From Sphaerochaeta sp. (GTDB lineage: Bacteria; Spirochaetota; Spirochaetia; Sphaerochaetales; Sphaerochaetaceae), in the NCBI GenBank assembly GCA_018399495.1, contig JAGYOG010000016.1, forward strand, positions 1-49,452: 49,452 bases of DNA, written 5' to 3'. Positions 1 to 8,072 of this stretch are shown here, one piece after another. Positions within the stretch are counted from its first letter, which is position 1, and each line of letters starts with the position of its first letter. The position numbers were made by a program, and so were the translations under genes. The notes beneath the pieces were generated by a model. It saw only the letters and a program-made list of their open reading frames with translations. It did not search any database and had not been told where the DNA came from.

Positions 1-60
1 GCGCAAGACACCGCGCAAGACACCGCGCAAGACACCGCGCAAGACACCGCGCAAGATAGT
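1..60 (+). repeat. 12-bp tandem repeat encoding AQDT
   Basis: Four exact copies of GCGCAAGACACC run from 1 to 48. A fifth copy at 49-60 differs in three of its last four bases. The unit is a multiple of three and stays in frame with the coding region to 252, so each copy adds Ala-Gln-Asp-Thr. The array touches the window edge and may be longer. Confidence 0.95.
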
Positions 61-252
61 CGTTTGCAAATGTTGCTAGAATTTTGCTCTGTTCCAAGAA
101 CCAGGGAAGAGATGCAGGGACATATTGGCATAGAACACAGGGAACATTTTCGAAAGACGTTCCTCACACCATTACTCGCATCTGGAAAACTACAGATGAC
201 CATACCAGACAAGCCTACCAGCAAATATCAGAAGTACTTTGCCGTACGATGA
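1..252 (+). CDS. C-terminal part of an AlbA_2/Fic-type DNA-binding ATPase-like protein (partial)
   Basis: The reading frame is open from the left edge to the stop at 250-252, so the gene starts outside the window. The visible part has two sections. Residues 1-20 are a low-complexity linker made of repeated Ala-Gln-Asp-Thr. The last 60 or so residues form a winged-helix-like domain containing SVPRTREEM, HREHFRK and MTIPDKPTSKYQKY. From family knowledge, this ending is typical of predicted transcriptional regulators or ATP-binding proteins with an N-terminal AlbA_2 (Schlafen-like) domain and of some Fic-related proteins, where a repeat-rich linker precedes the last winged helix. Its exact function cannot be read from this fragment. 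A TTG at 64 could be taken as a start, but the frame continues upstream through the repeat, so the longer partial call is preferred. Confidence 0.7.
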   Translation, partial: AQDTAQDTAQDTAQDTAQDSRLQMLLEFCSVPRTREEMQGHIGIEHREHFRKTFLTPLLASGKLQMTIPDKPTSKYQKYFAVR

Positions 253-270
253 TTTTTCGCTGAAGATGCT

Positions 271-1542
271 CTACATTCCTGAGAGCATATCCAAGGCTAG
301 GTCAAACAGTCCCAACTCATAGTAGAGATCTAGCACGGTATAGCGGTTACGGATCATCTGCGCACCGGTAACTGCATGGCGGAGCCCTTCCAGATTGCTT
401 GCAATATCAGAAGGAGTAACCGGACAACCAACCTCCGCCATTGCTTCCTTCAGTTCCTGGTACGGGGGTAGTTGCTCTTCCATTCCCTCGATCACGGTAG
501 GGAGCAGTACGATAAGCTTCTCTCTTCGGGCAAGCAAGGCATCCCCATCAAGGAATTTCTCTTTTGCGATGGCCAAGGTCTGTTTCCTTACACTTTCATC
601 GGGAAAGAATGCTGTGATGGATTGCTCGCGTTCCTTCCAACTCTCTGCACCGGTGAGCGGAATATTAGCAAGATCCAACTGCTTAAGTTGCTCATAGAGG
701 TAAGTAATGGTCAGGGTTCCAATGGAGACCTTGAATCCATGACTTACCGGAAGCCCATCCTTGCTCAAGTGTTCCATTTCCCAGATATGGCTGATCAAGT
801 GCTCAGCACCACTGGCAGGACGTGAGTCGTGCATCACCTGCATCGCAAAACCACTTGCTGAGAGTGCATCGAAGAGGAGACCGATGGAACGCCCCCTTCT
901 CTGGGCGATTCCCGCGTACTGGGCATAGACTTTTCTCAGCGGAACCTGGACCATGTCCCAGACATCGCTACGGATAGGGTGAACCTCTAACAGATCAGCG
1001 AGGATCCAATCCATGCCGGCAGTGTACTTTGCCATGCAATCACCAAAGCCACTTGCAATCATATCCATGGGAGCTTCGCGGAGCACCTTGGTGTCTGCAA
1101 GTACTACCATAGGGGCAGCACAGGGAAGCGTTTGCTTGAAGCCACCTATCGAGACTGCTGCTCCATAGGAGGTGTAGCCGTCAACAGAGGGAGCGGTAGC
1201 GACAACCATATAAGGGCGGTCCAACTCAGCACTTGCACGCTTGGTAATATCGTTGAGTGTTCCAGAACCAAGTACCACTGCAATGCTGTTATCCCTCTCC
1301 AGGCTCAGCCGAACCTGGGCAATTGCATGTTCATCAGCATAGGGTTGAGGGTCAGAGGGAAAGATAAACTGCCTGACCTGGACATCAGCCTTCTCAAGCG
1401 ATCTGGAAACCGGGAATCCACCCACCTTGAGTGTTATTCCATCTGCAACCAACAACGCTGGGGTATGACCAAAGGCCTCAACAAAGACTGATCCAACCCG
1501 TTCAAGAGCCCCTTCCTCAACTACTGAAATCTTCGTATCCAT
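271..1542 (-). CDS. egsA: sn-glycerol-1-phosphate dehydrogenase family protein (EgsA/AraM)
   Basis: About 423 residues. The enzyme family reduces dihydroxyacetone phosphate to sn-glycerol 1-phosphate with NAD(P)H in the cytoplasm. Visible motifs are the nucleotide-binding GSGTLND (about residues 92-98), APSVDGYTS (about 117-125), a metal-ligand Asp in GFGDCMAKYTAGMDW (about 168), and His ligands in SRPASGAEH (about 248) and PVSHG (about 268). Together these match the AraM/EgsA branch of the iron-alcohol-dehydrogenase superfamily. The start is placed at 1542 (MDTKISVV) because GGAGG lies six bases upstream. An open frame continues to 1653, but that extension would run into the divergent hydrolase gene. 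In Bacillus subtilis AraM makes the glycerol-1-phosphate backbone of heptaprenylglyceryl phosphate. Whether that product exists here is unknown. Confidence 0.88.
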   Translation of the reverse strand: MDTKISVVEEGALERVGSVFVEAFGHTPALLVADGITLKVGGFPVSRSLEKADVQVRQFIFPSDPQPYADEHAIAQVRLSLERDNSIAVVLGSGTLNDITKRASAELDRPYMVVATAPSVDGYTSYGAAVSIGGFKQTLPCAAPMVVLADTKVLREAPMDMIASGFGDCMAKYTAGMDWILADLLEVHPIRSDVWDMVQVPLRKVYAQYAGIAQRRGRSIGLLFDALSASGFAMQVMHDSRPASGAEHLISHIWEMEHLSKDGLPVSHGFKVSIGTLTITYLYEQLKQLDLANIPLTGAESWKEREQSITAFFPDESVRKQTLAIAKEKFLDGDALLARREKLIVLLPTVIEGMEEQLPPYQELKEAMAEVGCPVTPSDIASNLEGLRHAVTGAQMIRNRYTVLDLYYELGLFDLALDMLSGM

Positions 1543-1574
1543 GCAAGCCTCCGCATCCAGCATACCACAGACTC

Positions 1575-1603
1575 TTGTAGCGGGAAAAGCGGTAGGATAC
1601 ACT
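1575..1603 (+). promoter_or_regulatory. Candidate promoter for the GDSL hydrolase gene
   Basis: TTGTAG (1575-1580) and TACACT (1598-1603) are 17 bp apart. The ATG at 1610 begins exactly six bases after the -10-like box and has no Shine-Dalgarno, so the transcript may be leaderless. It lies in the 67-bp gap between divergent starts. Confidence 0.4.
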
Positions 1604-1609
1604 GCCTGC

Positions 1610-2251
1610 ATGAACACACAGACCTTTTCCATCCTCGCCGATTCCATCTCCACCTTTGCCGGGTATGTCCCTGAGGAGAATGAACTCTTCTACCCTCGTG
1701 AGGGAGTGGATGTATCAGAGGTGCAACACACCTGGTGGTATATTCTGCAGCAACGTACGGGACTTAAGCTCCTAATGAATGAGTCCTACTCGGGGAGCAG
1801 AATCAGCAGAACAGGAGTTCGCCCACACTCCTCATCTTTCTTGGACGAGAAAAGACAACAGCGGCTAGCCGGTGATATCATCATCATATTCGGGGGAACC
1901 AATGACTGGGGACAAGCTGAAGAACCTACCACCATCGAGGTATTTCAAAAAGCGTATGAGACACTGGTACGTGATATGCTGGCAAGACACAAACAGAGCA
2001 CATTGTACTTCTGCACTCCGCTACAGAGAACAGACAGAGCCCTTGATGAAGAGAATATCCACCACTGGAGCCAGTATGATCTAGCAAGAAGTATTAGAGA
2101 GATTGTTGCAGGGCATGAAGAAGCCCACCTCATTGACCTTGCAAGCTACCCAATCAAGGCTGTAGACGGACTCCTTGCTGATGGATTGCACCCCACCAGG
2201 AAGGGTATGGAAGTACTTGCTACCCTGATGCAGAAAGGTCTGGGACTTTAA
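1610..2251 (+). CDS. SGNH/GDSL-family hydrolase
   Basis: About 213 residues, a normal size for a small SGNH hydrolase. The nucleophile block is LADSIS near residue 12, where the usual GDS is ADS. The oxyanion block is GGTND at about 95-99. The catalytic Asp-His block is DGLHPT near the C-terminus. These enzymes hydrolyse esters such as acetyl or acyl groups on sugars or lipids, but the substrate here is not evident. No signal peptide or membrane segment is seen, so it is predicted to be cytoplasmic. The ATG at 1610 is chosen because SGNH proteins begin a few residues before the first block. The longer frame from 1541 would overlap the egsA start. It diverges from egsA and its 3' end overlaps the convergent HAD gene by four bases. 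Confidence 0.82.
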   Translation: MNTQTFSILADSISTFAGYVPEENELFYPREGVDVSEVQHTWWYILQQRTGLKLLMNESYSGSRISRTGVRPHSSSFLDEKRQQRLAGDIIIIFGGTNDWGQAEEPTTIEVFQKAYETLVRDMLARHKQSTLYFCTPLQRTDRALDEENIHHWSQYDLARSIREIVAGHEEAHLIDLASYPIKAVDGLLADGLHPTRKGMEVLATLMQKGLGL

Positions 2252-3093
2252 AGCCCGGCGAGGCGTTTCATCGCTCGCTGGCGCTCAGTGAGCGTGTTTT
2301 CTGCCTGCATCCCTTTCAATATGGTCTTTACCAAGGAGAAGAGTTCACCCCCTGGGGTGTAATCAGCTTCTGTGAAGAAGTTAATGCGGTCCTCTTTCAT
2401 CAGTCGATAGCTGATCGCCTCCTTGCCTTCTGCATAGACAGCAATGCTCTTTCCGCCGTTCTGTTTTACCAGCTTCATACAGGGAACGTCGGTCAGCCCA
2501 TCTCCGATATACACCATATTCCTGAATGGTACACTGCGTTCACTTTCAGCAGTATAGGCATTCAAGGCGCCGTCCTCATGCACATCAAGCACCCCTTTAT
2601 TGATCCTGAACAAGAACTGTGTCTTGGCTGTATAGTTGACCGATAGCTTTGGCCAGGTGGCCACCCCGTTCTCATCATAGAAATACTCACACGCATAGAT
2701 ACGTTTGAACTTGGGTCCAATTGCAGAGCCCTCGATAATCTCTCTCAAGCCTGAGGAGATAATGAAGTGTTGTATATCCAAACCCAGTGTTGTACCAAGC
2801 TTGTTCACCTCATCGAACCACGAAAGTACGCCCGGAAAAAATTCCAGACTCTTTCCCAGCGAAACAAAGTCGCTTCTTCTGATCGACTGCTCGTGGCGTC
2901 TGGATTCATCAAGCATCAGCTTCATATATGCCAGGATGCTGTCCATACCTTGCTCTTTCGCGAGCGTATTGGACTTCTGCCAGAATGCCTCGGCAGACAT
3001 TCCAAGCTTGGGAATGAACGTATACTCCTGCATATCCTTGGTACTCAGGGTCTTGTCAAAATCATACATGATGGCAATCGTTGGTTTCTGCAT
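2248..3093 (-). CDS. HAD-superfamily hydrolase (phosphatase-like)
   Basis: 281 residues, cytoplasmic. Motif I is DFDKTL at 11-16 with the nucleophile Asp11 and general acid Asp13. Motif II is the Ser of SSG near 114. Motif IV is GDGLTDVP near 198. The stretch between motifs I and II is a helical cap, as in PSP-like phosphatases. The substrate cannot be assigned. The start at 3093 has no Shine-Dalgarno, but TATACT lies at 3100-3105 on this strand, six bases before the ATG, which suggests a leaderless message. It is convergent with the GDSL hydrolase and separated from the TRAP operon downstream of it by a terminator hairpin. Confidence 0.82.
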   Translation of the reverse strand: MQKPTIAIMYDFDKTLSTKDMQEYTFIPKLGMSAEAFWQKSNTLAKEQGMDSILAYMKLMLDESRRHEQSIRRSDFVSLGKSLEFFPGVLSWFDEVNKLGTTLGLDIQHFIISSGLREIIEGSAIGPKFKRIYACEYFYDENGVATWPKLSVNYTAKTQFLFRINKGVLDVHEDGALNAYTAESERSVPFRNMVYIGDGLTDVPCMKLVKQNGGKSIAVYAEGKEAISYRLMKEDRINFFTEADYTPGGELFSLVKTILKGMQAENTLTERQRAMKRLAGL

Positions 3094-3190
3094 ACTATGA
3101 GTATATCACGAACCTGATGGATCAGCTTAACCAGTGTGCCATACAAGACATAATTCGATGCTGAAATGTCAGCGAAAATGCTACGGTAAA

Positions 3191-3224
3191 GCCAAAAAAT
3201 GAACCAGAGCAATAACTCTGGTTC
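3191..3224 (-). terminator. Rho-independent terminator of the TRAP operon
   Basis: On the minus strand a perfect 9-bp stem, GAACCAGAG/CTCTGGTTC (3201-3224), with a six-base loop is followed by ATTTTTTGG. It sits just after the dctM stop codon at 3250. Confidence 0.85.
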
Positions 3225-3249
3225 AAAGGAAGGGATTATCGGTATCTTT

Positions 3250-4566
3250 CTACATATTTGTCGGTACATACCCGGCAAAGATCTTCGGTAAGATTAGGCT
3301 GATCTCAGGTATGAACGACACCAATAGCAGTGCGGCAATCATACAGAGGTAGAACGGGAACGTAGCCTTTACCACCTTCTCCATAGACACCTTTCCAACG
3401 GCAGAACCAATGAAGAGCACCGCTCCGACCGGTGGGGTCAAGAGGCCGATACCACAGTTAAGCACTACCATGATTCCGAACTGAATGGGATCCAGTCCAG
3501 CGACTCCGGTAGCGATAGGAAGTAATATCGGAGTTGCAATAAGAATGATCGGTGCCATATCCATGATTGCTCCAAGAACCAAGAGAATTGCATTCAACAG
3601 CAGGATAATGAGAATCCTGTTATTGGTAAGGCTGGTAATCGCCTCAGCAGCAAGACGCGGAACATTGAGTGTAGTAAGGATGTAACCAAAAACAGAAGAG
3701 GTAGCAATAAGGATAAGCACGATAGCCAGGGTACCTACACAATCATCCAGAACTTTCCAAACACCCTTCCAATTCAAGCCCTTATAGATAAAGACCGAGA
3801 CGATCAAGGAGTAGATTACGGCTATGGCAGCAGATTCTGTGGCAGTGAATACACCTGCAACAACACCGACGACAACAATGACAACCGCAGCCAATGCCCA
3901 AATTGATTTTCCAAGCTGTATGATGAAGTTCTTGAAGCTAAACTTTTCACCTTTGGGATAGCCCCTCTTTACCGAGAAGATATAGGAGCCAATCATCAAG
4001 GTTATGGCAAGCAGTGCGCCGGGAAGGTAGCCGGCAAGAAAGAGACTTCCAACAGAGATACCACCTGCGGTGGTTGCATAGATGACCATGTTATGACTGG
4101 GAGGAACAAGAAGTCCTTCACAGGAACTGGTAACCGTAACAGCGGTAGAAAAGTCAGCATCATAGCCTTCGTCGACCATCATGGGAATGAGGATGGAACC
4201 AAGGGAGGCAGTATCGGCGGCGGCAGACCCGGAAATACCTCCAAAGAAATAGGAAGCTACAATATTCACCTGAGCCAGACCTCCCCTCATCCAGCCTACA
4301 CAGGCATTGGCAAGAGCAATGAGCTTTTGGGAAATACCGCCTGAACCCATCAACACCCCCATCGTAATAAAGAAAGGAACCGCCATCAGGGAGAACGAGC
4401 TTATGCCTTTCACCATGAGACGGCTGATATCATTAAGACTGGAGCCTTGGTAGAGCATGGTGAAAATAGAGGAAAGAGCAACCGCGTATGCGATAGGAAA
4501 ACGAAGGAAGATCATAAGAAAGAAGCTTCCCAGGAGAATCGTAATTGCAATACTATTCGCGTCCAT
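3250..4566 (-). CDS. dctM: TRAP transporter large permease (DctM)
   Basis: 438 residues, almost entirely hydrophobic, with about a dozen predicted membrane spans, as usual for DctM. Recognisable stretches include the opening FLMIFLRFPIAYA, GGISGSAAADTASLGSILIPMM and NCGIGLLTPPVGAVLF, all typical of the large TRAP subunit that moves solute with sodium ions across the inner membrane. Its ATG at 4566 shares a base with the dctQ stop (TAATG), so translation is coupled. It is the last gene of dctP-dctQ-dctM and is followed by a clear terminator. Confidence 0.93.
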   Translation of the reverse strand: MDANSIAITILLGSFFLMIFLRFPIAYAVALSSIFTMLYQGSSLNDISRLMVKGISSFSLMAVPFFITMGVLMGSGGISQKLIALANACVGWMRGGLAQVNIVASYFFGGISGSAAADTASLGSILIPMMVDEGYDADFSTAVTVTSSCEGLLVPPSHNMVIYATTAGGISVGSLFLAGYLPGALLAITLMIGSYIFSVKRGYPKGEKFSFKNFIIQLGKSIWALAAVVIVVVGVVAGVFTATESAAIAVIYSLIVSVFIYKGLNWKGVWKVLDDCVGTLAIVLILIATSSVFGYILTTLNVPRLAAEAITSLTNNRILIILLLNAILLVLGAIMDMAPIILIATPILLPIATGVAGLDPIQFGIMVVLNCGIGLLTPPVGAVLFIGSAVGKVSMEKVVKATFPFYLCMIAALLLVSFIPEISLILPKIFAGYVPTNM

Positions 4567-5105
4567 TATGCTTTCTCCTCTTCCTTCACATAGAAGGACT
4601 TTAGATGGTTATACATAGCCTCAATCTCAAAAATGATCATAGCAAGTCCGGCAAGCGGTACTGGGAAATACATCCAGAAACGACTCAGCCAAGGAATGGA
4701 GACGTAAAACCCCCTGCTACCGATCGTAATGGCATATCGCCACCCCACATAAATCATTACCACCCCAAGACTAAAAACCGCGACATCCGAGAGGATATCA
4801 AGGATCTTTATCGTAAGTTCAGGGAGATATTTGTCAAAGGCCCTCATTCTAATATGGGTACCCCTACGGATTGCAAGGGCGGCCGAGAGAACGGCCATAT
4901 AGGCCATGCAGGTCAAGACCACCTCTTCCGTCCAAGAAGGATCCTTCAGGAACGGTATGTATTCATTAAGCATACGCCCGGCTACTGCATAACTGGTGAT
5001 GAGGATGTCGACAATAAGCAATACTTTGCAAATTACCATGACAATCTTATCGGTCCAGTCATACGCCAGCTTGATTTTATCCATTCTCGCAAAGAACTTT
5101 GGCAT
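4566..5105 (-). CDS. dctQ: TRAP transporter small permease (DctQ)
   Basis: 179 residues with four predicted membrane helices, the standard size and topology for DctQ. The segment around FLKDPSWTEEVVLTCMAYMAVLSAALAIRRGTHIRM carries the conserved W-x-E-E and the R-x-x-x-H-I/V pattern of this family. The ATG at 5105 is preceded by AGGAG. It lies between dctP and dctM and is the membrane partner of DctM. Confidence 0.9.
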   Translation of the reverse strand: MPKFFARMDKIKLAYDWTDKIVMVICKVLLIVDILITSYAVAGRMLNEYIPFLKDPSWTEEVVLTCMAYMAVLSAALAIRRGTHIRMRAFDKYLPELTIKILDILSDVAVFSLGVVMIYVGWRYAITIGSRGFYVSIPWLSRFWMYFPVPLAGLAMIIFEIEAMYNHLKSFYVKEEEKA

Positions 5106-5129
5106 GTTTCATCTCCTGAGACTCGAAAA

Positions 5130-5155
5130 GGTGGGATTGACTCTGCAATCCCACC
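5130..5155 (-). ncRNA. Intercistronic stem-loop after dctP
   Basis: A perfect 10-bp stem, GGTGGGATTG/CAATCCCACC, with a six-base loop sits between the dctP stop (5175) and the dctQ start (5105). There is only a short T run after it. It resembles the mRNA-stabilising hairpins often found after binding-protein genes, not a full terminator. Confidence 0.7.
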
Positions 5156-5174
5156 AATATCTGACTAAAAACTT

Positions 5175-6188
5175 TTATTTCATATCCTTGATTTTCTGAT
5201 ACAGTGCTGCCTGGTTCTTTGTATTCTCATCGATTACAGCCTTGGTAGCATTTGCCCATGGGGCCTTGTCAGCAACATCAACCACATTCACACCTTCAGC
5301 CTTGAGCCCTGCAAGCACTTCGTTCTCTGCATTCTCGCTGATCTCAGCATTGTACGCCTGTGCAAGCTTACCAGCTTCCATGATGGCACTTCTCTGCTTC
5401 TCAGAAAGCTTATTCCAAGCAGTATCAGTGATAACCACCTGGATAGCACCGAGGGTGTGCCCATTGAGAATCAGATTTGGAGCAACTTCTTGGAAGGCAT
5501 TGGCCTTGTAGTTTGCAATCGGCTGCTCAGCGCCGTCGACAACACCGGTCTGGAGAGCAGAATACAGCTCGCCAAAAGATACAACCGTAGGAGAAGCTCC
5601 AAGGCCTTTTACCATGCCGGTCATAACCGGGTCGTTGGACACGCGAAGCTTCATGCCAGCAAGATCCTTAATGCTGGAAATAGGTTTGGCCGCAAAGAAA
5701 TGCCTGAAACCTTCCTCACCATAGAACACACCACGAATTGGTAGACCAATTTCCTGGGGCTCATTCAGGAATTCAGGAGCAAGATCAGAATTGGCAAATG
5801 CCCAGAAGTGTTCCCTGTTCTCAAATGTGAATGGGATGGACAGAAGCTTTGACTTTTCAGCACCATAGCTGGTAAGTGCAAAAGCTGAGATTCTTGACAT
5901 ATCAATCGATGTACCACCACCAAGAATGGAATCGAGAACGTCATTCTCGGAACCAAGGACACCAGAAGCCTGAATATCGATGGCTACCGTACCATCAGAG
6001 AGCTTCTCCACCTGTTCCTTGAAATAAAGACCTGTCTTTCCAACGATGGAATCAAGTGGGTTAACTTCTGCATATACAAGCTTTACGTTTTTTTCAACCC
6101 CAGCTTCCGCGGTTTCTTTTCCACCAGCAGCAAAAACCATTGATGAACAGAGCAAGAGTGCCAAGAGAACAAACAATACACGTTTCAT
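5175..6188 (-). CDS. dctP: TRAP transporter solute-binding protein (DctP)
   Basis: 337 residues. It opens with a Sec signal peptide (MKRVLFVLLALLLCSSMVFA) followed by AGGKETAEA, a cleavage-region style common in spirochaetes. The mature part contains GMKLRVSNDPVM, with the Arg that binds the substrate carboxylate in DctP proteins (about residue 170), and SFGELYSALQTGVVDGAEQP, the family signature helix. It is periplasmic and delivers an organic acid to DctQM. The ligand cannot be named from sequence. The start has a strong AGGAGG about six bases upstream. A shorter relative is encoded upstream at 6317-7306, next to the sensor genes. Confidence 0.93.
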   Translation of the reverse strand: MKRVLFVLLALLLCSSMVFAAGGKETAEAGVEKNVKLVYAEVNPLDSIVGKTGLYFKEQVEKLSDGTVAIDIQASGVLGSENDVLDSILGGGTSIDMSRISAFALTSYGAEKSKLLSIPFTFENREHFWAFANSDLAPEFLNEPQEIGLPIRGVFYGEEGFRHFFAAKPISSIKDLAGMKLRVSNDPVMTGMVKGLGASPTVVSFGELYSALQTGVVDGAEQPIANYKANAFQEVAPNLILNGHTLGAIQVVITDTAWNKLSEKQRSAIMEAGKLAQAYNAEISENAENEVLAGLKAEGVNVVDVADKAPWANATKAVIDENTKNQAALYQKIKDMK

Positions 6189-6316
6189 AGTCGCCTCCTA
6201 AAAGTAATTCGACCTAATTTCCCTAGGTTCATTAAAAAATCTAAGGGAGGAAAACCGTGAGCACAAGGTGCAGCCAAAGAAATTGCAAACTATCAAAAAA
6301 AATGAAAAGGAAACTT
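6189..6316. other. Gap between the sensory lipoprotein gene and dctP
   Basis: This 128-bp gap separates the sensor-gene group from the transporter operon and is the likely site of a regulated promoter for dctPQM. A short inverted repeat ACCTA/TAGGT lies at about 6211-6227 on the minus strand, upstream of dctP. No clear -35/-10 pair was identified. Confidence 0.3.
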
Positions 6317-7306
6317 TTAAGTATCTCCAATCTTCTCAATAATCTCGCGCTCCTTTTCTCCAAGTTCTTGGTACAACGGGTCCATGGTTTTTCTCAAGGC
6401 AAGCAAATCTTCCTCACTGGGAATGGTAAAAACTACCCCTGACCGTACCGCTTCCTCATAAGCCCTGCTCTCCTCCTCCCTCCAGAGTTTTCGCTCATAC
6501 AAACCACTCTCCTTGGCACACGCTTTAATGACCTCGATAAAAGAAGGATCCACCTCTCTCACTTTCTCCTGTGCGTGAACGCTCATCATCACAACCTCCG
6601 GCAACCGAAAATGCTCATCCTGATAAAAATACGGAGCAGCTTGGTTGTGGCCAGTAAAGACATAGCTTGGGAGGTTGTTCTCAGCCCCATCAATACATAA
6701 TTTCTGCAATGCAGAATAGACATCACTATAGGAAATCTGAACAGCTTCAGCACCAAGAAGCGCCATGATGCGGTTCATCATATCATTCTCCATGACACGA
6801 ATAGTCATACCCTTGAGAGCATCGATATTGGAAACAGGAGTTCTGGTATAGAAGCTTCTGGCTCCTGCATCATACCAAGCCAAGGCAATCAATCCTTTGC
6901 CCACCATTTCATGCAGATACATGTCACCTATCTCTCCATCCAGGACTCTCCACATATGTTCACTATCGGTGTAGAGATAAGGCAAGTGAAGCGTCCAAAG
7001 CTCGGGATAGAATTGGGAGAGGGTTCCTAAGGAGAAACGCGACATATCGATGCCACCATAAAACATCTGTTCCATGACACTATTCTCCGAGCCCAACGTA
7101 CTGTCGGGGTATATCCTGATTTCTATCTTCCCTTCGGTTCTCTCTTTCACCAGTTCCGCTAGGTACTTTGCAGCCTCTACCGTTGGGTACCCATCGCTTT
7201 GATTATCAGCATAGCGGAGTACCAGCTCTGGATAGCTCGATTCTTCCTTCTGACAAGCACAGAGGGCCAAGATGAGAAACAATGAAATGAACACCACCTT
7301 CTTCAT
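6317..7306 (-). CDS. TRAP-type (DctP-like) solute-binding lipoprotein, probably sensory
   Basis: 329 residues. The N-terminus is a signal peptide ending in LILALCAC, with a lipobox-like Cys at about 18, so it is probably a lipid-anchored periplasmic protein. Family features are GMTIRVMENDMMNRIM, with the carboxylate-binding Arg, and ISYSDVYSALQKLCIDGAENN, matching the DctP signature. It begins four bases inside the end of the response regulator gene and forms a unit with the kinase and regulator. From established cases in which binding proteins of TRAP or similar transporters present ligand to a sensor kinase, I infer that it is the ligand-sensing partner of the kinase at 8047-9585. It could instead be a second receptor for DctQM. 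Confidence 0.85.
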   Translation of the reverse strand: MKKVVFISLFLILALCACQKEESSYPELVLRYADNQSDGYPTVEAAKYLAELVKERTEGKIEIRIYPDSTLGSENSVMEQMFYGGIDMSRFSLGTLSQFYPELWTLHLPYLYTDSEHMWRVLDGEIGDMYLHEMVGKGLIALAWYDAGARSFYTRTPVSNIDALKGMTIRVMENDMMNRIMALLGAEAVQISYSDVYSALQKLCIDGAENNLPSYVFTGHNQAAPYFYQDEHFRLPEVVMMSVHAQEKVREVDPSFIEVIKACAKESGLYERKLWREEESRAYEEAVRSGVVFTIPSEEDLLALRKTMDPLYQELGEKEREIIEKIGDT

Positions 7307-8072
7307 CTGCTGCCTCCCCCCCCTATATGCTTTCGGTATTCGGTCGGGGTATACCCAGTGTTTTTCTTGAAGGCGCGGCTGAAGTAACTGGAACTATCGT
7401 AGCCCACCATGGTAACAATCTCAGAAACAGTCTTGAAGGGATCTGCGAGATACTCCTTTGCAGCACTGATCCTGAGGTTGGTGATGTAATCGATAAAGTT
7501 GATCCCTGTGCAGCGTTTGAAAATACTACTCAGATATGAAGCGTTAATATGCAAGAGAGAGCTTACTGAATCCAAGGAGAGCTCATAGTTCATATAGTTG
7601 TGTTCAAGATATTTTTTTACCTTGGACATCATCAAGGTCGCTTTTTCGGTCCCTTCATCTTCCTCGATGTTTTCCACCTCCGGAACTACTGCCTTGAGCT
7701 GACGTTCAGCCTCAACCTGACTAACCGCTCTCTTGATGGCCCTGAGGACATCCTCCTTGTCCACCGGCTTGAGAATATAATCAATGGCCCCCAGTTTCAC
7801 CGCTTCACGGGCGTAGGAGAAGATACTGTAGGCGTAATGAAAACAATTCGGGAAGAGGGCTTTGCCTTCAGTATCTGACGGGAGGCTCGAGCCCATCCAG
7901 GGCCGGCATCTCAATATCCATGAGCACAATATCCACATCAAACAACTCTGCAAAAGTAACGGCTAATCGCCCATTTTCCGCCTGATAGAGCTCCAGAGAG
8001 GATTTTCAGAGAGAATCCTGCAAAGGATCTCCTCTCGATGCTTTCGTCATCGGCAATCAGGATCTTGAACAT
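7303..8072 (-). pseudogene. AraC-type response regulator (YesN-like), frameshifted as sequenced
   Basis: The C-terminal part is intact. It has a receiver-domain end with the conserved Lys in AIDYILKPVDKED, then two AraC helix-turn-helix units (LSLDSVSSLLHINASYLSSIFKRCTGI and TVSEIVTMVGYDSSSYFSRAFKK). The N-terminal receiver, starting at 8072 (MFKILIADDES, preceded by GAGGAGG), can be followed only by switching frames several times. FAELFDVDIVLMDIEMPALDG, with the phospho-acceptor Asp, is readable at about 7895-7960. I count at least four one-base changes between about 7830 and 8030. The gene lies after the kinase and before the binding lipoprotein. It is either broken or, more likely given other patches, affected by sequence errors. 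If whole, it would activate the TRAP genes. Confidence 0.8.

Noticed and set aside
1..60. CRISPR-like repeat array
   Set aside because: The 12-bp units are directly joined without spacers and encode amino acids in frame.
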